From NCBI GenBank assembly GCA_041738875.1, contig JBGSOW010000051.1:1-11858 (forward strand): a stretch of 11,858 bases of DNA, read 5' to 3'. This document shows, one piece after another, positions 6,346 to 11,858 of this stretch. Made by a program: the position numbers and the translations under genes. This DNA is from JBGSOW01 sp041738875. GTDB taxonomy: Bacteria > Patescibacteriota > Dojkabacteria > CALFHW01. Below the pieces are notes generated by a model. It did no database searches and was not told where the DNA came from. It saw only the letters and a list, made by a program, of their open reading frames with translations. How positions within the stretch are numbered: the stretch's first letter is position 1; every line of letters begins with the position of its first letter.

Positions 6346-6999
6346 TCAAGTAATAACAGGATATAGCTTCTTTAATTCACTCACTTTCCCATTTTTGATC
6401 ATTTCGATCTCTTCATTGTTGTCTTTACGGCTGGCGACAGAGTCATTTTTGTGATATTTCGCTTGTGCAACACCATGTAACTTAGCTTCAGTTGGGTTTA
6501 TATTGCTCGCCAGTTGTTCAAAAACGATTTGGCATATGCGCTCGCCAGGATAAATCCGGATGATTTGGTCGTTTGTATTGTTCATCAGTGGCATAACCAA
6601 TTTGCCTTTATACCCAACATCGATAATTCCACTTAAATCCAAAGAAAGCCCCCTGCGGTTGATTGAAGATCTGGGATATAAAACGGCCATAAGGTTCTCT
6701 GTATTGAGATGAATTTCCTCCATCGTAACTGCGATGATAAATTCTTTCGGGCGTAACTCAAAATACTGCCCCGGAGTGAGTACAATTTCTTCAAAATTAT
6801 CTTCGGGGCTTTCCAGTGGGTCAATTGTGAGAACTTTTCTACCTTCCTTTTCAAGCTTCCAGCTTTTTGGCAGGCGGAAATTATAACCTAGTCTCAAATC
6901 AACTGCGTGTGGTTGCAGCTGGAACTGATCCAATACCGGAGAAAAGCCAACTCCTTTTTCATTTATTAATTTTAGAATTTCCTTTTTTGTCAGAACCAT
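6346..6999 (-). CDS. dcd: dCTP deaminase/dUTPase-family protein lacking the deaminase glutamate
   Basis: A 217-residue trimeric dUTPase-fold protein, aligned by eye to E. coli Dcd (193 residues). QPHAVDLRLG at 29-38 matches the N-terminal signature, YPRSSINRRGL at 108-118 retains Ser111 and Arg115 at the same numbers as E. coli, and AKYHKNDSVASR at 180-191 matches the C-terminal lid. The next motif reads SGIIDVGYKGKLVMPLMN (123-140): Asp127 is kept, but the residue aligned with the deaminase's catalytic Glu138 is Pro137. PRSS and GIID are also closer to dUTPases. It may therefore hydrolyse dUTP or another dNTP without deaminating dCTP. It follows thyA on the same strand, 31 nt after that gene's stop. 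Fold certain; reaction uncertain. Confidence 0.85.
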   Translation of the reverse strand: MVLTKKEILKLINEKGVGFSPVLDQFQLQPHAVDLRLGYNFRLPKSWKLEKEGRKVLTIDPLESPEDNFEEIVLTPGQYFELRPKEFIIAVTMEEIHLNTENLMAVLYPRSSINRRGLSLDLSGIIDVGYKGKLVMPLMNNTNDQIIRIYPGERICQIVFEQLASNINPTEAKLHGVAQAKYHKNDSVASRKDNNEEIEMIKNGKVSELKKLYPVIT

Positions 7000-7030
7000 T
7001 TTATTTTACTTGTCTAAAGTCTAAATTGAG

Positions 7031-7861
7031 TTATTTAGCAATCTCCATTTTGCCGACTCCTGGGAGTGGATGGTACTGTGATTCGAGGTTTGCCAAAATT
7101 TCATCTACAACTTCAGAATCTTTTTTCATAGCGCGGTCAAATGTGTTCTCCGGAAGTTGCAATGTTATGTTTTCATGGTCATGGATTCTGGTTAATAATG
7201 TTGCAGCTTGCCTGTAATGGTTCTCATAGACGTGTGCATGTGAAATCGTGTAGTGTAAAAATCCGAGTTTGAGACCAACTTTTTGTGCAATAATATGCTG
7301 CAACAAAGCAAAGCCGGCGACATCGTGTGGTAACCCAAGCATTATATCGTTTGATCTGAATACCACGTGGAAATTTAATTTTCCTTTTACAACATTGGCT
7401 ACAAACATTGGCACACAAGGCACATTTTTCTTTTTTGGGCTCGCAAGGCCATCTGTGACTGGATCCCATGTCATCACAACACCTTGTCTGCTAGATGGCT
7501 CTTTTTGTAGCATTTCTATAAGACTTGCAATTTGGTCGCGCTCGAAAAAATTTCTCCAGCGAAAACCATATCCAGAATCAACAGTATTATCTTCTTCCAT
7601 AAAGTCGTTCCAGATTTTGGAATATTTTTGAAAGAAATCTAATTCTTTATCACCCTGCAAATACCAAATTTGTTCAGCAGTAAATAGTTTCAAAGGTATT
7701 TTACGTAAGGTCAAAAGTGGGAATTCATTTACGTCAAGGTCGAAATGTACACCAGTCAGAATTAAAACTTTAAGTTTAGTGCGCGCGTTGTAGTCTTCTA
7801 TTCCTGAGGCAAATAGTTTGCTCAGTAAATCTTTATAAATTTTATCAAATGTTGTCATCAT
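7031..7861 (-). CDS. thyA: Thymidylate synthase family protein with Asp at the dUMP/dCMP selectivity position
   Basis: A 276-residue ThyA-family protein. Aligned by eye with E. coli ThyA it keeps Glu63 (Glu58), the YGxxWR motif at 98-103, Arg125 (Arg126), nucleophile Cys149 in NVPCVP (Cys146), RSND at 169-172 with Arg169 and Asp172, and HVY at 210-212 (His207, Tyr209). It differs at Asp180 in LGLPHDVAGF, where dUMP-using enzymes have Asn177 in LPFNIASY; at Val150 for His147; at Gln126 for Arg127; and the RTGTG loop is NARTKLKV. Asp at the Asn177 position is found in phage dCMP hydroxymethylases. The product may be dTMP, 5-methyl-dCMP or 5-hydroxymethyl-dCMP. Two ATGs (7861 and 7858) start the gene; promoter spacing favours the second. 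Confidence 0.88.
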   Translation of the reverse strand: MMTTFDKIYKDLLSKLFASGIEDYNARTKLKVLILTGVHFDLDVNEFPLLTLRKIPLKLFTAEQIWYLQGDKELDFFQKYSKIWNDFMEEDNTVDSGYGFRWRNFFERDQIASLIEMLQKEPSSRQGVVMTWDPVTDGLASPKKKNVPCVPMFVANVVKGKLNFHVVFRSNDIMLGLPHDVAGFALLQHIIAQKVGLKLGFLHYTISHAHVYENHYRQAATLLTRIHDHENITLQLPENTFDRAMKKDSEVVDEILANLESQYHPLPGVGKMEIAK

Positions 7862-7864
7862 AAA

Positions 7865-7874
7865 ATGATATCAT
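7865..7874. promoter_or_regulatory. Palindromic bidirectional extended -10 between thyA and dus
   Basis: ATGATATCAT is a perfect 10-bp palindrome inside the 19-bp gap between two divergent starts. Read on either strand it gives TGA followed by TATCAT, an extended -10. On the plus strand the hexamer ends 6 nt before the dus ATG at 7881; on the minus strand it ends 6 nt before the second thyA ATG at 7858. Each predicted start site is therefore exactly a start codon. No Shine-Dalgarno is possible in this gap. Confidence 0.55.
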
Positions 7875-7880
7875 CAGTTT

Positions 7881-9008
7881 ATGAATTTATGGAAAAATTT
7901 TGTAAAACCTATTGTTGGACTTGCACCTATGGATGGTGTGACCGACTATGTTTATCGTGAAATTCAAAGTGAAGTTGCAAAACCCGACGTTACAATTACT
8001 GAATTTATTGCAGTTGAGGGAATTGTGCGTATGTCTGAGGGGTTACTGGCTGATTTTTGGTATAGTGCGAAACAAAGGCCAGTTATTGCGCAGATTTATG
8101 GGAACGACCCACAACTTTTCTATGCGGCAGCTCAACTTGCATGTGAATTAGGATTTGATGGGGTGGATATAAATATGGGTTGTCCTGCGAAATCAGTTGT
8201 ACATAGGGGCTGTGGGGCGGGGCTAATAAGAACTCCTGAACTAGCAAAAGATATAATCACTGCAACTAAACACGCCGTAGAGGATTGGTATACTCACGGC
8301 ATAAATTGGGAAAAGTGGCCACTTATTTCAGGTAGCACAGCGAAATCCAGGTACCTCAGATTTTTAGGGAACACCAAAAGTTTAGGTGTAGAAAATATAT
8401 ACGACGATATGGAGAAAATTAATTCCACAAGAAGACTTATCCCTGTGAGTGTGAAAACACGCATAGGCTTTGATATCCCTGTAACTGAAGAATGGATTAA
8501 AACAATTGCGGGTTGTGACATTGCAGCAATTGCAATTCACGGCAGAACACTAAAGCAATCATATAGTGGCAATTCAAACTGGGAAGAAATCCGCATCGGC
8601 GTTGATGCTGCAAAATCTGTAAATTCAGAAATAATTGTTTTAGGTAATGGCGATATAAAAGATTTACATTTTGCGCGTGAGGTAATAGCTAATTCAAATG
8701 TCGACGGCGTTTTGGTCGGCAGAGGAACCTGGGGTAATCCTTGGTTAATTAGTGAAATTAAGCAAGATAGAGAATTAACACTTACTTTAGATGAAAAATT
8801 TGAGGTTATGCTCACTCATGCAAGGTTGCATGAGAAAACTAAGCCAAATGGATTTGTGCAAATGCGCAAAAACCTTGCTTGGTATATTTCAGGGATTCCC
8901 GGCGCTGCAGCACTCAGATCAGAATTAGTTCGCGCAAAAGATGCAGGTGAAGTCGCGCGCATCATTAGTAATTATGGTAGAATCAGCCCTAGTACAAACA
9001 TAGTTTAA
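7881..9008 (+). CDS. dus: tRNA-dihydrouridine synthase (Dus family)
   Basis: An FMN enzyme that reduces specific uridines in tRNA to dihydrouridine. The TIM-barrel motifs are in place: GLAPMDGVTD at 13-22, AQIYGNDP at 70-77, the NMGCP signature at 98-102 with the family-wide cysteine, VKTRIGF at 191-197, IHGRT at 219-223, LGNGDI at 254-259 and VLVGRGTWGNPWL at 277-289. Compared with E. coli DusB there are about 45-50 extra residues between the helix after NMGCP and the VKTR strand (about 136-187), rich in Trp, Tyr and basic residues; this explains the 375-residue length. The C-terminal helical tRNA-binding domain is short. The start is 19 bp from divergent thyA and leaderless by prediction; tig follows 17 nt after the stop. 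Which uridine it modifies is unknown. Confidence 0.92.
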   Translation: MNLWKNFVKPIVGLAPMDGVTDYVYREIQSEVAKPDVTITEFIAVEGIVRMSEGLLADFWYSAKQRPVIAQIYGNDPQLFYAAAQLACELGFDGVDINMGCPAKSVVHRGCGAGLIRTPELAKDIITATKHAVEDWYTHGINWEKWPLISGSTAKSRYLRFLGNTKSLGVENIYDDMEKINSTRRLIPVSVKTRIGFDIPVTEEWIKTIAGCDIAAIAIHGRTLKQSYSGNSNWEEIRIGVDAAKSVNSEIIVLGNGDIKDLHFAREVIANSNVDGVLVGRGTWGNPWLISEIKQDRELTLTLDEKFEVMLTHARLHEKTKPNGFVQMRKNLAWYISGIPGAAALRSELVRAKDAGEVARIISNYGRISPSTNIV

Positions 9009-9025
9009 ATATTATAAGAAAAATA

Positions 9026-10165
9026 ATGGCTCAAATAGCAACAAAAACATCAGAAGATACAAAGTCAGCACAAAATGATTCTGGATACACATATGAAACT
9101 ACAAAACCAGATAAAACTTCACTTGAGATTGTAGTAAAAGTGGGAGCTAAACTTTTTCAACAGCAAAAATCAGTTGAATTTAATAAATTAGCTCCTGAAG
9201 TTAATATTTCAGGCTTCCGCCCAGGTAAAGCACCGAAAAACCTTATAGAGGCAAGGCTAGGCGCGCGTTTATTCGAAGAAACAATAAATTCACTTATGCC
9301 TATTGTGACTGCGGAAATTGTTGAAAATGAAGAAATTAACCCATTGGATTATGCAAAATACACTGTGCAAAAAGTTAGTGACGAAGGCTTGGAATATAAA
9401 GCTTTATTCAGCGTTTTGCCAAATATCGAAATGCCAGATTTTAAGAAATTAGCTGTAAAAAAAGGTGACGTAAAGGTTGCTAAAGATGAAATTGATAAAT
9501 TATTTATGCAGCTTAAAGAAGACATTCTGAAGTCTAAAAAGAAAAGTGAAAAGGTAGAGGAAGATTCAAAGAGTGAAGAATCTGTGAAGTCAGATGATTC
9601 CAAGGACGCTGTTAAACCGGTTAAAGCAGAGAAGTCAGATGAAAAGATCGATTGGGCAAAAGAATTGAATGATAAATCTCTAGATAGTGAAGAAAAAGTA
9701 CGTGAGCAGCTTGAGAAATCTCTCCAAAGTAGAAAAGAAGGTGAAGTAGAAGACCAATATGTAAACGATTTGGTGAAAGCTGCAATTGAGAAGGCGGAGA
9801 TTACTGCACCTTCTTCATTGATGCATGCTGAAGCGCATAGACGTGAGAGAGATTACGTTGGTAGAATTGAAAAACTTGGCTTGAAAGTTGAGGATTTCCT
9901 CAAAGCGCAATCTATTGATATGGAGACTCTTAGAAAGAATTGGCATAGTGATGCAGAACTCACAATTGCGAGCGACATTCTGTTTATATCAGTTGCAAAA
10001 GCGCATGATATAAAAGTTACTGAAGAAGAGATTGACGCTGAAATTGCTAAAGTCCAAGACGAAAAACTCAGAGAACAATACTCATCACCTGGAGGCAGAA
10101 ATTATATCAGCTCTGTAATCATACGCCAGAAGGCAGTAAACAAGATGAAAGAGCTTGCAGCCTAA
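9026..10165 (+). CDS. tig: Trigger factor, apparently without the PPIase domain
   Basis: A ribosome-associated chaperone that shields nascent chains. The ribosome-docking signature GFRPGKAP lies at 63-70, after an N-terminal extension of about 20 residues relative to E. coli. The N-terminal domain runs to about 146. The FKBP-type peptidyl-prolyl isomerase domain (about residues 150-245 in E. coli) is not recognisable; its place is taken by a helix and a low-complexity Lys/Glu/Ser/Asp linker at about 168-207. The C-terminal substrate-binding arms resume around SLDSEEKVREQLEKSLQSRK (218-237) and continue to the end. Total length is 379 residues, against about 430 usually. TATAAG ends 7 nt before the ATG. 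tig is co-directional with dus and recF; the usual clpP/clpX neighbours are absent. Confidence 0.9.
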   Translation: MAQIATKTSEDTKSAQNDSGYTYETTKPDKTSLEIVVKVGAKLFQQQKSVEFNKLAPEVNISGFRPGKAPKNLIEARLGARLFEETINSLMPIVTAEIVENEEINPLDYAKYTVQKVSDEGLEYKALFSVLPNIEMPDFKKLAVKKGDVKVAKDEIDKLFMQLKEDILKSKKKSEKVEEDSKSEESVKSDDSKDAVKPVKAEKSDEKIDWAKELNDKSLDSEEKVREQLEKSLQSRKEGEVEDQYVNDLVKAAIEKAEITAPSSLMHAEAHRRERDYVGRIEKLGLKVEDFLKAQSIDMETLRKNWHSDAELTIASDILFISVAKAHDIKVTEEEIDAEIAKVQDEKLREQYSSPGGRNYISSVIIRQKAVNKMKELAA

Positions 10166-10289
10166 GAAATAAGTTGCTAACTGAGTATAGTCTTGTTACT
10201 AAGCACATAATACTTGAGTATGAGTAGTAATACGCGTTATGCTGTTAAAACATCAACTCTAATACGATGTTTAATACAGTTATAAACTT
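10166..10289 (+). promoter_or_regulatory. tig-recF intergenic region with candidate recF promoter
   Basis: This 124-bp gap is the longest in the window. TTGAGT (10214-10219) and TATGCT (10238-10243), 18 bp apart, each match four of six consensus bases. A TATAAA (10281-10286) lies 3 nt from the recF ATG, closer than a promoter would normally sit. TGAGTAT occurs twice (10182-10188 and 10215-10221), 33 bp apart. No Rho-independent terminator with a U-tract is visible after tig. No DnaA box was recognised, so there is no sign of an origin. Confidence 0.3.
10248..10272. repeat. Inverted repeat upstream of recF
   Basis: AAACATC (10248-10254) and GATGTTT (10266-10272) are perfect 7-bp inverted arms around an 11-nt loop; allowing one bulged A the stem extends to TTAA at the base. 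There is no trailing U-tract, so a terminator is unlikely. It could be an operator or a weak mRNA hairpin. The AT-rich context makes chance occurrence possible. Confidence 0.35.
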
Positions 10290-11507
10290 ATGTATATTAG
10301 CAAAATCGCAATTAATAATTTCAGAAATTTATCTGGTGCAATCGAATTAGATAAAGGAATAAACTCTTTAGTTGCCGCAAATGGCGCGGGTAAAAGTAAT
10401 TTTCTAGAATCGATTGCGTATCTGGCAAATGGAGGTTCGTTCAGAGGAGGGAATGATTTAGATTTACTGCCAACTAAGCTTGCTGGTGATTACATTCGCA
10501 TTGCTGCTTTGGTTGAGGAGAGGGGGCTTTTGAATCAAATTGAACTTGCATGGCAAATTTCTGCAATGAAGAAAAGTTATTTTCTCAATTCGAAAAAGAC
10601 AAATATAAGTCAGATCCGCAAACAAATTAAAGTATTTATTCATGCACCGCAAGACATTGATATCGCTGCCGGTCCAGCTATTCTCAGACGTGGATTCATA
10701 GACCGTTCTCTTGAGTTATTTGAACCGAGTTACAGTGTGGAATTAAATACGCTGAAAAAGATTTTGACGCAAAAGAATAGGCTTTTATCCAGCTTAGATA
10801 AAAATTACGTGTCTTCAAATTCAATTAATTTCGGGAGTGAAAGTAGCGATTTTACAAGACAAATGAGTTTTTGGAATAGTAAATTAGTCATTGTTAGCAG
10901 CAAAGTTGTTATAAAACGAAATAAACTTTTGCGCGCTATCAAGCCGATTATGCAGGAGATTGCAGCCAATGTATTTAATTTTCAAAATTTCGATATAGAT
11001 ATAAATTATATAACTAACTATTTGCCGAGTGATTTCGAGCAATTAGCTAATGGTGAAAGTGTGAATTCGGATTATGAAAAAAGGTTTGAAATTTTATTTA
11101 TGCAAAAGGTAGAAGAGAATTCACTTAAAGAAATCGCTGCTCGTAAAAGCCTTTATGGTCCACAAAGAGACGATATAGAATTTAAACTATCAGCAAGACC
11201 CGTCCGTAGTCAAAGCTCCAGAGGACAACAGCGTTTATTTAGTTTAATTGCTCATTTAAGCACACTGAAAATTCTAATTGCAGAAAAAGAGGAGAGTCCG
11301 ATATTGTTACTTGATGATATTTTATCTGAGCTTGATCCGAAACACCAGGCTTTAACTTTGAAATATTTGAGTGAAATGGCAAAGACTTATAACTTGCAAT
11401 TGATAATTACAGCGCCAGATAAAAAACACTTATCCAGTTTGAATAAAGAGGCAAATCAGTTAGATATATCTAACTTCGGAGTTGCCAAAGATTTTTCTGG
11501 CAAATAA
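10290..11507 (+). CDS. recF: DNA replication/repair protein RecF
   Basis: An SMC-like ATPase that helps load RecA at single-stranded gaps with RecO and RecR. The 405 residues, slightly long for the family, contain Walker A AANGAGKS at 29-36, the following LESIAYLANGGSFRG region typical of RecF, LYGPQRDDIE at 288-297, the ABC-type signature SSRGQQR at 309-315, and Walker B with D-loop PILLLDDILSELD at 337-349. The first Walker A glycine is alanine (Ala29), while the GxGK core is intact. recF is away from its common neighbours dnaA, dnaN and gyrB: trigger factor lies upstream and an oppositely oriented zinc-ribbon gene downstream. The last 52 nt overlap that gene. Confidence 0.93.
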   Translation: MYISKIAINNFRNLSGAIELDKGINSLVAANGAGKSNFLESIAYLANGGSFRGGNDLDLLPTKLAGDYIRIAALVEERGLLNQIELAWQISAMKKSYFLNSKKTNISQIRKQIKVFIHAPQDIDIAAGPAILRRGFIDRSLELFEPSYSVELNTLKKILTQKNRLLSSLDKNYVSSNSINFGSESSDFTRQMSFWNSKLVIVSSKVVIKRNKLLRAIKPIMQEIAANVFNFQNFDIDINYITNYLPSDFEQLANGESVNSDYEKRFEILFMQKVEENSLKEIAARKSLYGPQRDDIEFKLSARPVRSQSSRGQQRLFSLIAHLSTLKILIAEKEESPILLLDDILSELDPKHQALTLKYLSEMAKTYNLQLIITAPDKKHLSSLNKEANQLDISNFGVAKDFSGK

Positions 11508-11839
11508 CGACTTAAAACATCACTTTTGCAAAGAATAGTGTATGCTTCGAGTGCTTCGTTTATGTCAATTGCGTCAAATTCTGTGAATTTTGATATTTCT
11601 TCTGTTGTATTAAGGTCTAAGTTGATTCCACTTTTTGTCGATCCTACCACACCTTGCATCGGAGAAAAGATATTTAGCATGTAAGAATTATGGCATTTAC
11701 TACACTTTAGATGTACAACCATTTGTCCATTTGCATTCCTCATGACATGATAGTCATTCTCGCCATATGCGTTGCCACAGTTGTCACAGTGCTTCGGTGC
11801 AATAGTTTTGTAGTTTGCGATAAGTGATTTTATATCCAT
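11456..11839 (-). CDS. Small zinc-ribbon protein of unknown function
   Basis: A 127-residue protein with two CxxC pairs, Cys18/Cys21 and Cys46/Cys49, separated by a 24-residue hairpin that includes VHLKC. This is a typical treble-clef or zinc-ribbon arrangement binding one zinc. After it come a short hydrophobic stretch (MLNIFSPMQGVVG, 54-66) and an acidic helical tail. I do not recognise a named family; nucleic-acid or protein binding are both possible. Its ATG at 11839 is preceded by TAAGAT ending 5 nt away, with no Shine-Dalgarno. The gene is convergent with recF and overlaps it by 52 nt, about the last 17 codons of each. The paired cysteines and coherent start geometry argue that it is real. 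Confidence 0.7.
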   Translation of the reverse strand: MDIKSLIANYKTIAPKHCDNCGNAYGENDYHVMRNANGQMVVHLKCSKCHNSYMLNIFSPMQGVVGSTKSGINLDLNTTEEISKFTEFDAIDINEALEAYTILCKSDVLSRYLPEKSLATPKLDISN

Positions 11840-11858
11840 AACTTATCTTATGTTTTTT

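Noticed and set aside
7269..7631. A 120-codon plus-strand open frame opposite thyA, including two cysteine-rich stretches.
   Set aside because: It is antisense to ThyA catalytic motifs; the composition follows from reading the complement of conserved codons.
10166..10289. Possible replication origin, because recF often sits near dnaA and dnaN.
   Set aside because: No DnaA box was recognised in the gap, and the usual neighbours dnaA, dnaN and gyrB are absent.
1..11858. Alternative genetic code with TGA read as glycine, as in some CPR lineages.
   Set aside because: TGA is the stop codon of the YraN-like gene and the zinc-ribbon gene, and no conserved domain is interrupted by an in-frame TGA.

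Overview
The window is a dense, AT-rich stretch of bacterial chromosome with 14 protein genes. It has no RNA genes, mobile elements or CRISPR array, and the largest gap between genes is 124 bp. The best guess for the host is a streamlined lineage such as the Candidate Phyla Radiation (Patescibacteria). This rests on very tight packing (all three convergent gene pairs overlap, and divergent starts lie 19 to 49 bp apart), an archaeal-type UMP kinase in an otherwise bacterial gene set, a shortened trigger factor, a substrate-binding protein anchored by an N-terminal helix with no lipobox, and no Shine-Dalgarno motifs. The phylum is an inference. TGA ends two genes, so the recoded TGA=Gly code of some CPR lineages does not apply.

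Layout. 1-3237, minus strand: pyrH-like UMP kinase, a four-helix membrane protein of the phage-holin-4 type, secG, then a family 5 substrate-binding protein that runs off the left edge. 3287-4696, plus strand: a COG0523/CobW-type metal-chaperone GTPase and a YraN-type nuclease-fold protein. 4689-7861: a deoxynucleotide block with a dihydrofolate reductase (minus), a HAD phosphatase (plus), a nucleoside 2-deoxyribosyltransferase-like protein (minus), a dCTP deaminase/dUTPase-family protein (minus) and a thymidylate synthase-family protein (minus). 7881-11507, plus strand: tRNA-dihydrouridine synthase, trigger factor and RecF. 11456-11839, minus strand: a small zinc-ribbon protein whose 3' end overlaps recF by 52 nt.

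How the genes may work together. Six genes (pyrH, DHFR, HAD, deoxyribosyltransferase-like, dcd/dut-like, thyA-like) concern pyrimidine nucleotides or thymidylate. Two have changes at specificity residues. The ThyA homologue has Asp where dUMP-using enzymes have Asn, the change found in dCMP hydroxymethylases. The Dcd homologue has Pro where the deaminase catalytic Glu should be. Together they raise the testable possibility that C5 chemistry here acts on dCMP rather than dUMP, or that the Dcd homologue is only a dUTPase.

A second theme is gene starts. Most genes have a TATAAT-like -10 element ending 5-7 nt before the start codon, several of them extended (TGn). This predicts leaderless mRNAs. 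The clearest case is a 10-bp palindrome between thyA and dus, which gives each divergent gene its own extended -10 at exactly leaderless spacing.
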